DNA from: CAWBXL01 sp963837365
GTDB lineage: Bacteria > Acidobacteriota > Terriglobia > Terriglobales > Acidobacteriaceae
Reading direction: 5' to 3'
Length of the DNA: 64,000 bases
Assembly: GCA_963837365.1 (NCBI GenBank)
Contig: CAWIMW010000003.1
Coordinates: forward strand, 248,001-312,000
Under the pieces are notes generated by a model, which ran no database searches, was not told the DNA's origin, and saw only the letters and a program-made list of their open reading frames with translations. The position numbers and the translations under genes are program-made. Below, piece after piece: positions 45,913-54,447 of the stretch (within the stretch, counting starts at the first letter, position 1; each line of letters begins with the position of its first letter).

Positions 45913-47283
45913 CTAACTCCAAATCCGGTCCCAGGAACGCTCATGGTCCCACTGCGGAGTGGGATCAAAATACCCCGTCCCCGGCGCCAGATGCTGCCGT
46001 ATTACGTCTTCATTCAAGGTCACGCCCAATCCGGGCCGGTCTGGAACCTCAATCCACCCATGATTGACCACCGGAGCACTCGTGTACTCCTGCACCATGG
46101 ACGACCACCACGTCACATCCAGTGAGTGATTTTCCAGCGCCAGGAAATTCTGTGTCGCCGCCGCGCAGTGCACATTCGCCATGCAACTCACCGGAGTCCC
46201 CGCAAAGTGCATGGCCATCGGCACGCCGTATTCCTCGGCCATATCGCCGATCTTGTGTGTCTCCAGAATGCCGCCAGAAGTCGCCAGATCAGGGTGAATC
46301 TTGCTCACCGCATGTTTTTCACACAACACCTGGAACGGTTCCTTCAGGTAAATATCTTCCCCGGTAAGAATCGGCGTAGGGCTTTCATCCGAAATCTGCT
46401 TCAGCAGGTCGGTGTAGGTCCACGGAATCACATCTTCCAGCCATGAAAGGTTGTACTTCTCGTAGGCCTTACCCAGGCGAATAATGGACTTCACGCCGAG
46501 ATGGCCAAGGTGGTCCATGGACAGGGGAATCTCCATCCCCACCGCATCCCGCACCGCCGCCACATACTGCTCCAGCATGGCGATGCCTTTGTCGGTGACT
46601 TCCGTCGCTAAAAACGGATGCATAAGCTGGTTCTCTTCCCACGGGCTGAGGTCCGAAGGCTCTGTAAGCGTGCCGGGAGTGTCCGCCACCATCTCAATTC
46701 CCAGGTCCATCTTGAGCCAGGTGATCCCCATGCCCTCCTTGCGTTCCTTCATGCGCTGAGCGTAGATCTTCGGGTCTTTCGATTCGGTGGTGTCGGCGTA
46801 AACCCGAATCTTGTCGCGAAACTTACCACCGCCCACCATCGCGTAAACAGGAGCGTTGTAGACTTTCCCGGCAAGGTCCCAGAGCGCCATCTCAATCGCG
46901 CACACTCCGCCACCCTGCCGTGCATGACCGCCAAATTGCTTGATCTTGCGGAAAATCCGGTCGAGTTGCAGCGGATTTTCACCAGCGATCCGGCTCTTCA
47001 AGAAAAGCGCATAGGTAGCGCTGGCCCCGTCGCGGACCTCGCCCAACCCATACACCCCTTGGTTCGTATCTATGCGAATAATTGGGCAAGGACTCGGGCC
47101 CGGCTTCACCACCGTTGCCACCCGCATATCGGTAATCTTCAGTGTTGAAGGGCTGGAATTTGTATTAACCGCCTTCGGATATGCCTCCGCAGACTCGCGG
47201 ACCAGTAACGTGCCGCCCAAAGCCAGAGCAGAAGTCTTCAGAAGATTGCGGCGATCCAACCTCTGACGGCCATTCTTATCCAT
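45913..47283 (-). CDS. Tat-exported enolase-superfamily (mandelate racemase/muconate lactonizing) protein
   Basis: The 456-residue protein begins with a twin-arginine-like signal (RLDRRNLLKTSALALGG, cleavage near AEA). The enolase-superfamily fold follows: a capping domain (about 45-150), ALWDLAGKVYNAPVYAMVGG, the catalytic Lys region ITWLKMDL and metal-ligand strings LSMDHLG, WLEDVIPW and LTGEDIYLK. It likely dehydrates or racemises a sugar acid in the periplasm; the substrate is unknown. It is 39 bases downstream of the exported RraA-like gene on the same strand, so the two probably form one operon. Confidence 0.8.
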   Translation of the reverse strand: MDKNGRQRLDRRNLLKTSALALGGTLLVRESAEAYPKAVNTNSSPSTLKITDMRVATVVKPGPSPCPIIRIDTNQGVYGLGEVRDGASATYALFLKSRIAGENPLQLDRIFRKIKQFGGHARQGGGVCAIEMALWDLAGKVYNAPVYAMVGGGKFRDKIRVYADTTESKDPKIYAQRMKERKEGMGITWLKMDLGIEMVADTPGTLTEPSDLSPWEENQLMHPFLATEVTDKGIAMLEQYVAAVRDAVGMEIPLSMDHLGHLGVKSIIRLGKAYEKYNLSWLEDVIPWTYTDLLKQISDESPTPILTGEDIYLKEPFQVLCEKHAVSKIHPDLATSGGILETHKIGDMAEEYGVPMAMHFAGTPVSCMANVHCAAATQNFLALENHSLDVTWWSSMVQEYTSAPVVNHGWIEVPDRPGLGVTLNEDVIRQHLAPGTGYFDPTPQWDHERSWDRIWS

Positions 47284-47322
47284 GTTCCCCTCCTTCATGA
47301 ACCGGGAATGAATTTCGCTTGC

Positions 47323-48102
47323 TCACAATCGCCCAAACTTCTTGACCGCTTCTCCAATCGATTTAAGCTTCTCAATGTAGGCGTACATCGAGTGCTCCTT
47401 GAAATCCATGTCCTGCGCAAGCGCAAGCACCTCGGCGGCTTTGGCGCGCGGGACAATCACTACGCCATCCGAATCCGCAGCCACGATATCACCTGCTTCT
47501 ACGTGCACTCCATCGCAAACCACCGGAATATTTGACCCGGCAAAGCGGTAGTGGCCCACCGAAGTGGAAGGCACAGTCCCCAACGCGAACACCGGGAACC
47601 CGATTTTCTGAAGATAAGCAGTGTCACGAACCCCGCCATCAATTACCGCGCCAGAGAAGTTTCGTGCCGCCATCGCGGTCCCCATCAGTCCCCCCATGCC
47701 CGCGATGTCGGCGCCATCTTCAACCACCATCACGTAAACGGAATTGGGTCCGCCCTGATCAATCGCCGTCAGCATTCCGGTCAGGGCGTCCGGATCGTGA
47801 TTTTCTTCTTTCTTCAACTTTACCGTCAGCGCCAATCCGGCGAACTTCGAAGTGAATATCGGGCGCATGTGATGGGAAAGATACATTTTCTGGCCCGTGA
47901 CTTTCTCCAGCGCATCGGAGACCGACGCCACCTCCACATGACGGTACCCATCCAGCAAGGCTGCATCGCTGTTGTCGGCGGGCTGCGAAAGGGCACGCGG
48001 CGCCCAGAGGGAACTGATGCCCAGAAAAAGAGCGATCAGCAATACTCCGCCTACGGCGAGAAAAAATCGGCTAAAAATGCGGGAGCGGAAAGATTTCTTC
48101 AT
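47323..48102 (-). CDS. exported RraA-family protein (aldolase/decarboxylase-like)
   Basis: The 259-residue protein has an N-terminal membrane or signal helix (FFLAVGGVLLIALFLGISSL). The RraA fold follows: SVSDALEKVTGQK, GGLMGTAMAARNFSGAVIDG and VRDTAYLQKIGFPVFALG, including the Arg-Asp that binds metal. In class II HMG/CHA aldolases this fold cleaves 4-hydroxy-4-methyl-2-oxoglutarate or decarboxylates oxaloacetate. An exported location is unusual for the family. It is divergent from a second RraA-like gene and upstream of the enolase-type gene. Confidence 0.78.
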   Translation of the reverse strand: MKKSFRSRIFSRFFLAVGGVLLIALFLGISSLWAPRALSQPADNSDAALLDGYRHVEVASVSDALEKVTGQKMYLSHHMRPIFTSKFAGLALTVKLKKEENHDPDALTGMLTAIDQGGPNSVYVMVVEDGADIAGMGGLMGTAMAARNFSGAVIDGGVRDTAYLQKIGFPVFALGTVPSTSVGHYRFAGSNIPVVCDGVHVEAGDIVAADSDGVVIVPRAKAAEVLALAQDMDFKEHSMYAYIEKLKSIGEAVKKFGRL

Positions 48103-48232
48103 GAACGGTCTCCTGTGGTTTATCTGCGGCAAAGATTGTAAGCCCATCCGCGTGATTCGTGTTTGACAAATCAGGCTCGATCTGCGAATTTGAGCAGCGC
48201 AATCCCCGGCCACTCTCCGTTGGAGGCGAGCA

Positions 48233-49168
48233 ATGTCCAGAGCGCGTTGTGTTCCAAGTCGAATTGCAGCTGTTCTTTTCGCACTTACCAGTTCACTGGT
48301 CTTTCTTCCTCGCGCTTCCAGTGCACAACTCAATACTTTTTCCAGACAGGACTTGATTGACTACACCAGCCAAAACCCATTCGGTCGCCTTCCCGACGGG
48401 CGGCCCAAGGTGCCGGATGATCTCATCCAGCGCGCACACGGCATCTCCTCCGAAGAAGTCTGGTCTGTCCTTCAGCAAAAAGGATTCAATAACCAGTATG
48501 CCGATGGATTTCAAATCCTTCATCCCGGAAAAACCATGGTGGGGCGCGCCTTTACTGTCCAATTCATGCCGGAACGCGGCGATGTTGACGAAGTAACCGA
48601 AGCCAAGGCGAAAGAACATGGCCTCTCCCGCTTGACCAACCAAACCGCCATTGACATGCTGCAACCCGGAGATGTGCTGGTGGTGGATCTGTTTGGCAAG
48701 AAGGTGAACGGAACCATCGTCGGCGACAATCTCTTCTATTACGTGATGAAGGCCACGCAGGGGGGTGGCTTGGTCGTAGACGGCAGCATTCGCGATCTAG
48801 ACGGCCTGGCACAAATTGATATGCCGGCTTATTTTCGTGCCGCTGATCCCACGCCCATTGGGAATGTAATGCTCACCGGTATTAACGTCCCGGTGCGCAT
48901 TGGCGGTGTGACCGTGATGCCGGGCGACCTGGTAGTTGGCGACCGCGAGGGCGTGTACTTTATACCGCCACAATTTGCTACCGAGATCATGGACCGCGCC
49001 GATGAAACCCATATTCACGACGAGTGGACGAAAAAGAAATTCGACGAAGGGAAGTACAAATCGAGTGAAATCTATGGTTCGCCGAAGGACCCCAAGTTGC
49101 AGCGAGAGTACCAGGAATACTTAAAGCAGCGCCTTGAGGAGCTTCATCAACAAAGAACTCCTAAGTAA
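48233..49168 (+). CDS. second exported RraA-family protein with extended termini
   Basis: The 311-residue protein has a Sec signal (residues 1-31, ending SSA). An N-terminal extension (NTFSRQDLIDYTSQNPFGRL) precedes the RraA core with VGDNLFYYVMKATQGGGLVV, the metal-binding GSIRDLDGLAQ and GDLVVGDREGVYFIPP. A charged C-terminal helical tail (QREYQEYLKQRLEELHQQ) follows. It differs clearly from the neighbour at 47323-48102, so this is an old paralogue pair rather than a recent duplication. The function is probably aldol cleavage or decarboxylation of a keto acid. Confidence 0.76.
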   Translation: MSRARCVPSRIAAVLFALTSSLVFLPRASSAQLNTFSRQDLIDYTSQNPFGRLPDGRPKVPDDLIQRAHGISSEEVWSVLQQKGFNNQYADGFQILHPGKTMVGRAFTVQFMPERGDVDEVTEAKAKEHGLSRLTNQTAIDMLQPGDVLVVDLFGKKVNGTIVGDNLFYYVMKATQGGGLVVDGSIRDLDGLAQIDMPAYFRAADPTPIGNVMLTGINVPVRIGGVTVMPGDLVVGDREGVYFIPPQFATEIMDRADETHIHDEWTKKKFDEGKYKSSEIYGSPKDPKLQREYQEYLKQRLEELHQQRTPK

Positions 49169-49193
49169 TAGGAAATATTGCTGAAAAGACCAT

Positions 49194-49946
49194 CTAATAT
49201 TTCACAATCGCCGTAAATGACTTGGGATCCAAACTGGCGCCGCCTACGAGCGCGCCATCAATTTCTTCCTCAGCCATGAGGGTCTTGGCATTCTCAGGTT
49301 TGACGGAGCCCCCGTACAGGATCCGCAACTTATCGGCGTATTCCTGCCCAAAGGCCTTGGCCGCTTCGCCACGTATGAGCGTGTGCGCATCCGATGCCAT
49401 TTGCGGAGTGGCGGTTTTGCCGGTGCCAATGGCCCAGACCGGCTCATAAGCAACCACCAATTTCTCGGCTTTTTTCCCCGAAATCGCATGGAACGCCCGT
49501 AGGCACTGCCGCCGTAGCACATCTTCGGTCAGATTGGCTTCACGTTCTTCCAGTACTTCACCGACGCAGACGATTGGTGTGAGCCCAGCCTCAAGCGCAG
49601 CCTTCAATTTGAAATTTACCATGTCGTCTGTTTCGCCAAAGTATTGCCGGCGCTCGGAGTGCCCGATGATCACGTGAGTGCAACCGATATCGAGCAGCAT
49701 GCTTGGACAAATCTCACCGGTATACGCCCCTTCTTTTTCCCAGTGCAGGTCTTGTGCTCCAATGGCCACGAGCGATCCTTTCACCGCCTGTACTGCCACA
49801 TACAGATCGATGTAGGGAGGGCTGATTACGATTTCATCTCGGGTATGCCCTGCCACCATCGGCAGGAAACTTTCAAAGAACGCCTGCGTCTGAGCGGGAT
49901 TTTTGTACATCTTCCAATTCGCCGCCATCAATTTCTTGCGCGCCAT
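49194..49946 (-). CDS. tpiA: triosephosphate isomerase
   Basis: The 250-residue protein is a full TIM barrel: AANWKMYKN (active-site Lys), HVIIGHSERRQYFGE (His), VVAYEPVWAIGTGKTAT (Glu with loop 6) and LYGGSVKPEN, GALVGGASL for phosphate binding. It interconverts DHAP and GAP in glycolysis. It lies downstream of pgk with a 54-base gap holding a heptameric repeat. Confidence 0.96.
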   Translation of the reverse strand: MARKKLMAANWKMYKNPAQTQAFFESFLPMVAGHTRDEIVISPPYIDLYVAVQAVKGSLVAIGAQDLHWEKEGAYTGEICPSMLLDIGCTHVIIGHSERRQYFGETDDMVNFKLKAALEAGLTPIVCVGEVLEEREANLTEDVLRRQCLRAFHAISGKKAEKLVVAYEPVWAIGTGKTATPQMASDAHTLIRGEAAKAFGQEYADKLRILYGGSVKPENAKTLMAEEEIDGALVGGASLDPKSFTAIVKY

Positions 49947-49957
49947 AAATTCCTTTC

Positions 49958-49992
49958 CAGACTGGGAACCGAGAACCGGGAACTGAAATTGT
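49958..49992. repeat. heptameric tandem repeat, pgk-tpiA gap
   Basis: CCAGACT, GGGAACC, GAGAACC, GGGAACT, GAAATTG occur in 7-base units between pgk and tpiA. The word is close to that of the run at 45793-45827. Confidence 0.7.
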
Positions 49993-50000
49993 ACCCTGCA

Positions 50001-51209
50001 CTATTTGTTAGTCAGCGCCTCAACCCCAGGCAATTTCTTACCTTCCAAAAATTCCAGCGAAGCCCCACCACCGGTCGAAATATGAGTAATCTTGTCCGCC
50101 ACCCCGGCCTTGTGCACCGCAGATACCGAATCGCCTCCGCCCACAATCGAAGTAGCTCCGGCATTGTCCGCGACGGCTTGAGCGATTTTGAATGTGCCCT
50201 TGGAAAACTGCGGGACTTCAAACACGCCCATAGGCCCGTTCCACACGATGGTGCGCGCGGATGAGACCTGCTCTGAGAAAGCCTCGATGCTCTTTGGCCC
50301 GATGTCCAAAGCCATCATGTTCGCCGGAATCGGCTGTCCAACTCCCACTGCCTGGGCTTTCGCTGAGCCATCAAGCTTGTCAGAAACTACATGGTCTATC
50401 GGCAACAGGAACCTTACCTTGCGCTCTTTTGCTTCCTTTAATAGCTGAGAGGCCAGTTCGAGCTTGTCATTTTCCACCAGCGACTTGCCGATTTCCTGGC
50501 CTTGCGCCTTAAGAAACGTATAAGCCATGCCTCCGCCAATGATTAACGCATCCACCTTGGTCAGCAGGTTCTGGATCACAGGAATCTTGTCACTGACTTT
50601 CGCTCCGCCGAGGATCGCCACAAATGGTTTCTCCGGATGTTGCAGCGCTTTCCCCATGTAATCGAGTTCCTTCTGCATGAGCAATCCAGCCGCGGATTTC
50701 TGCACGAATTTTGTGATGCCTACAGTCGAAGCATGCGCCCGGTGCGCAGTGCCAAACGCATCATTGACATAAAAGTCCGCCAGGCTCGCCAACTTCTTGG
50801 CGAACTTTTCATCATTGGCTTCTTCTTCCGCATAGAATCGCAGATTTTCCAGCAGCAGCGTTTGCCCCTTCTCCAGCTTGCTGGCCATCTCCGTGGCCTC
50901 AGGGCCCACACAGTCCGGACAAAAACCAACATTCTCCGAACTGGCCAATTCCTTATCCAGCATCATCCGCAACCGCTCGCCCGCAGGCTTCAAACTCATC
51001 TTCGGATTGGGCTTCCCCTTGGGCCGTCCCAAATGCGAAGCCAGAATCAACCGCGCTCCATGCCGCAGAGCATACTCAATCGTCGGCAGAGTCTCGCGGA
51101 TACGGGTCTCATCCATCACCCGCCCATCTTCCAACGGAACATTGAAATCAACCCGCATGAAGACACGCTTATCGTTCAGAGGCAGATCGCGAATAGAAAG
51201 TTTTGGCAT
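50001..51209 (-). CDS. pgk: phosphoglycerate kinase
   Basis: The 402-residue protein has the PGK landmarks: RVDFNVPLEDGR, ASHLGRPKGKP, the hinge and substrate loop, ILGGAKVSDKI, IIGGGMAYTFLKAQG, TIVWNGPMGVFE and the C-terminal STGGGASLEFLEGKKLPG. It makes ATP from 1,3-bisphosphoglycerate. The start is at ATG 51209 (MPKLSIRD). It follows gap by 62 bases. Confidence 0.96.
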   Translation of the reverse strand: MPKLSIRDLPLNDKRVFMRVDFNVPLEDGRVMDETRIRETLPTIEYALRHGARLILASHLGRPKGKPNPKMSLKPAGERLRMMLDKELASSENVGFCPDCVGPEATEMASKLEKGQTLLLENLRFYAEEEANDEKFAKKLASLADFYVNDAFGTAHRAHASTVGITKFVQKSAAGLLMQKELDYMGKALQHPEKPFVAILGGAKVSDKIPVIQNLLTKVDALIIGGGMAYTFLKAQGQEIGKSLVENDKLELASQLLKEAKERKVRFLLPIDHVVSDKLDGSAKAQAVGVGQPIPANMMALDIGPKSIEAFSEQVSSARTIVWNGPMGVFEVPQFSKGTFKIAQAVADNAGATSIVGGGDSVSAVHKAGVADKITHISTGGGASLEFLEGKKLPGVEALTNK

Positions 51210-51271
51210 GGATATATTCCTAGAGGGTGCCCCACCCAAGCTTGGCTTGGGCGGGGACTTTTCAGACCGCC

Positions 51272-52282
51272 TTACAGACCCTTACTCACCAAATAGTTGA
51301 TCAGGTCACGTACACGCGAGGAGTATCCCCACTCATTGTCATACCAGGAGATCACCTTCACGCAGTTGCCACCGACTACCAGGGTCATCGGAGCATCCAC
51401 AATCGAGGAGCGCCCGTCACCCTTGAAGTCGGATGAAACCAGTTCCTGCTCTTCATATCCGAGGTAGCCCTTCAACGGCCCGGATTCAGAAGCCTTCTTC
51501 AGTGCCGCGTTGACTTCGTCCTTGGTCGTTTTCTTCTCGACCCATACCACCAGGTCGACCACAGAAACGTTCGGCGTGGGCACGCGCATCGAGAAGCCAT
51601 CGATCTTGCCGCCCAGTTCCGGAAGCACCAGCTTCAGCGCCTTGGCTGCTCCCGTCGTGGTCGGAATCATGTTGAGCGCGGCAGCCCGCGCCCGCCGCAG
51701 GTCCTTGTGGGGGAAGTCCAGAATCACCTGATCGTTGGTATAGGAGTGGATGGTCGTCATGGTCCCGCTGACGATCTTGAATTCGTCATTCACCACTTTA
51801 GCGATTGGCGCCAGGCAGTTGGTGGTACAGGAGGCATTGGAAATAATGTGATGCTTCGCGGCGTCGTATTTATCGTGGTTCACACCCAACACCAGGGTAA
51901 TGTCTTCATTCTTTGCCGGAGCGGAAATAATGACCTTCTTCACCGGTCCGCGCATATGTTTCTTGGCGTCGTTCGCATCGGTGAAGCGCCCGGTAGATTC
52001 GACCACAATCTGCGCGCCCACCGATTCCCAGGGCAAGGCAGCCGGGTCTTTTTCTTTGAACACCTTGATGGTTTTCCCGTCGACGGTAATGCTGTCAGCT
52101 CCCGCGCTGACCTTGTTATGCAAGTTGCCGAGCACGGAGTCATACTTCAACAGGTGGGCCAGAGTCTTTGGGTCGGTGAGGTCGTTTACCGCGACGAACT
52201 CGATATTCGGGTCGTTCAACGAAGCGCGCAGAACATTGCGCCCGATGCGTCCAAACCCGTTGATACCTACTTTCACTGCCAT
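51272..52282 (-). CDS. gap: glyceraldehyde-3-phosphate dehydrogenase, type I
   Basis: The 336-residue protein has the NAD-binding GINGFGRIGRNVLRA, the catalytic SNASCTTNCLAP cysteine with its His further on, RAAALNMIPTTTGAAKA and the final WYDNEWGYSSRVRDL. It oxidises GAP with NAD and phosphate. It is the first gene of gap-pgk-tpiA, transcribed on the minus strand. The 127 bases upstream hold GAATATT...AATATTC (about 52294-52327), a possible operator. Confidence 0.96.
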   Translation of the reverse strand: MAVKVGINGFGRIGRNVLRASLNDPNIEFVAVNDLTDPKTLAHLLKYDSVLGNLHNKVSAGADSITVDGKTIKVFKEKDPAALPWESVGAQIVVESTGRFTDANDAKKHMRGPVKKVIISAPAKNEDITLVLGVNHDKYDAAKHHIISNASCTTNCLAPIAKVVNDEFKIVSGTMTTIHSYTNDQVILDFPHKDLRRARAAALNMIPTTTGAAKALKLVLPELGGKIDGFSMRVPTPNVSVVDLVVWVEKKTTKDEVNAALKKASESGPLKGYLGYEEQELVSSDFKGDGRSSIVDAPMTLVVGGNCVKVISWYDNEWGYSSRVRDLINYLVSKGL

Positions 52283-52409
52283 GTTGCCTCCATGAGAATA
52301 TTTGGGAAATCACACAAATTAGAATATTCAGCTATTGTGAACAGAAAATTTTAACAGGGCTGCGCGCAAAGCGCCAAATGATGCGGATCACATTCCATTG
52401 TGCGTGCAG

Positions 52410-52766
52410 TTACGGAAACGCAATCTCAAAATAGGCGTCTGTATTACGCCATATTAGCGGGAATCGCGCCAACCAATATTTTCGATTGATGCTATTTCGG
52501 GCCCCTGCCCCATCTTCGGAAGGCAACATTCGCGCGGTAGCAGAAAACTCAGGCCCCGTAACCGTTCCACGCATCGTGCATGGCGCCACCGTTACCCGCG
52601 GATTGTTGCGGATGCGCTTCGCCTTGCCCATGGTGCTCCGGGTCATGAAATACAGCTTGTCGTTTTCCTCGCCAAACCAAACAGGAGTAGGGACACCTAC
52701 GCCGCTCTTGCGGAAAGTAGTGAGCGAAATGTATTTCTGGCCGTGGATTTCTGGCGGGATAGACAT
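52410..52766 (-). CDS. PPOX-class flavin/F420-binding protein
   Basis: The 118-residue protein is a compact split barrel: YISLTTFRKSGVGVPTPVWF, DKLYFMTRSTMGKAKRIRNN and RVTVAPCTMRGTVTG. The KAKRIRNNPRV string is the typical cofactor-contact segment of PPOX-class F420- or FMN-dependent proteins. It is shorter than the PPOX gene at 8164 and not closely similar. It lies between the beta-lactamase-like gene and gap on the minus strand. Confidence 0.8.
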   Translation of the reverse strand: MSIPPEIHGQKYISLTTFRKSGVGVPTPVWFGEENDKLYFMTRSTMGKAKRIRNNPRVTVAPCTMRGTVTGPEFSATARMLPSEDGAGARNSINRKYWLARFPLIWRNTDAYFEIAFP

Positions 52767-52878
52767 AACCGCATTTTACTCGATGGTGGGCGGCCACATT
52801 TCCGCAAGGGGTGGGCCGCATCCCGCGAATTCTTAAAATAGCCTGCCCCGAACGAAGTCGAGCTGATGCCGGGTGTTC

Positions 52879-54324
52879 CTACTTCAATAGTTCGGGAAGG
52901 ATGATGTCACCCATGATGGCGTTTGGCGGGGAATCGTTCGCGGTGTTGTAGTTGCCTCCGGTGAATACAGCAACCAGGTCGAGGGATGGGACGATGTAAA
53001 TCTTCTGTCCTCCGTTCCCGCTGGCAAGGATGGTGTGCACGATCTGAGTTTGGCCTCCGTGTTGGATGGTGAAGGACTGCCGCCACCAGAAGTAACCGTA
53101 CTTTCGGCTGCCGATCTGGGTCAGAGGACTGGTGGAGCGCTCAACCCACGAACGGGAAACTAGCCGCCGGCCATTCCACACGCCATTCTGCTCGAACAGA
53201 ATGCCGAACTTCAGCATGTCCCGCGGCCGCAGATAGATCTGCCCGAACGTATTCACATTGGTGTTGACCGTTTGATACGGCCAACGATAGTTGGTGATCC
53301 CGAGAGGGCCAAAGAGATGGAGATTGGCAAATTGCAGCAGAGTCTGCCGGGAGGCATGCTCCACTATGCGCCCCGCGATGTGGACTCCGGCTGAACAGTA
53401 GTGGGCTACAGCTCCCGGGTCGTTCTCCATCGGCAGATTCATCGCAAAGCGCACCCACTCGGGCTGACTATAAAGAAACTTCTCGCCCCCCGGAGAATCA
53501 TCGCTCCAATCATCGCAAGCGAGGCCGCTGCGCATGGAGAGCAGGTCCGCCAAAGTCATCCGCAATTTTCGGGGACCGGGATTCAAGTAAGAGGATGTAG
53601 GCCACGGCAGGAGGTCCACGACCGTTTGCTGATCGTTGCGGATAAGGCCTTTGTCGATGGCGATGCCGACGAGGGCTGAAATGAAGCTCTTGGTTGCGGA
53701 GCGCAGCGCGTGGCGGCGGTTGATGTCGTACCCGTAGAAGTACTCTTCGAAGAAAAGCTTGCCGTTTCTCCACAGCAGGATGCTGTGAACGTTGGGGAAG
53801 TGCTCGTTGGTGACGGCATCGACCAGATGGGCCAGGACGTCCGGAGAAAAGCCGGCTGCGGATGCCTTCCCGGTGTCAATGCCATCCTTCAAATGAAGGG
53901 GAGGCCGGTACCGATATGGGGCGGACGTTGCTCGCGGCGTAACCAGTGCGGCGAGCCTGGCAGGCAGCGTATGGTTCCTGATTGGATAGAATTTGCCCTG
54001 CTCCTCAAAGCCGGTCACACGGCCGTCTGCGCCGCGGCGAAAGTGAACCGGAGTATTGGCGGCGTCGAGAAAATTGTCTCCGCCCTGGTAACGCATGGGG
54101 TAGGGGGCTTCGTCGAGAATAGCGATGAGTTTGCCTCGATGCGCCGCGAGCGCAACGGTTGATCCTTGATAGTCGTAGACCCCGACGTAGCTCTCAAGGG
54201 GATCATCGATATCCGAATCGCGGGCACGGAGGTTTTGAGCCAACCCCGATTGAAGCAGCGTGGCCGTTACCGCCCAAAGCAAGACTGCTCTGAAGCGGTG
54301 AGACTCCCTTCCACCATTAAGCAT
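52879..54324 (-). CDS. exported class C beta-lactamase-fold serine hydrolase
   Basis: The 481-residue protein has a Sec signal (about residues 12-30) and an N-terminal beta-rich domain (DDPLESYVGVYDYQGSTVAL) found in front of some esterase/DD-peptidase relatives. The class C core includes the SxxK motif in LRSATKSFISALVG, a YCS tyrosine motif in VAHYCSAGVHIAG, and HGG in the third box (TIQHGGQTQ). It may be a DD-peptidase, esterase or D-aminopeptidase; true beta-lactamase action is not implied. It is divergent from the DUF1593 gene, 123 bases apart. Confidence 0.83.
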   Translation of the reverse strand: MLNGGRESHRFRAVLLWAVTATLLQSGLAQNLRARDSDIDDPLESYVGVYDYQGSTVALAAHRGKLIAILDEAPYPMRYQGGDNFLDAANTPVHFRRGADGRVTGFEEQGKFYPIRNHTLPARLAALVTPRATSAPYRYRPPLHLKDGIDTGKASAAGFSPDVLAHLVDAVTNEHFPNVHSILLWRNGKLFFEEYFYGYDINRRHALRSATKSFISALVGIAIDKGLIRNDQQTVVDLLPWPTSSYLNPGPRKLRMTLADLLSMRSGLACDDWSDDSPGGEKFLYSQPEWVRFAMNLPMENDPGAVAHYCSAGVHIAGRIVEHASRQTLLQFANLHLFGPLGITNYRWPYQTVNTNVNTFGQIYLRPRDMLKFGILFEQNGVWNGRRLVSRSWVERSTSPLTQIGSRKYGYFWWRQSFTIQHGGQTQIVHTILASGNGGQKIYIVPSLDLVAVFTGGNYNTANDSPPNAIMGDIILPELLK

Positions 54325-54447
54325 CTCTTTGAGAGTATAAAGAGCGGACCGGCCCGGAAAGGGAGATTTTTTCTCACTGGGGCCGAATGGCAGGCAGAAT
54401 TCATAGTCTCAATCGTAAGAAGGATGGGGTTACGCGATAATCATGGC

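Noticed and set aside
52879..54324. Antibiotic-resistance beta-lactamase
   Set aside because: The class C fold with an extra N-terminal domain and HGG third motif is shared by many esterases and peptidases, so resistance cannot be inferred.
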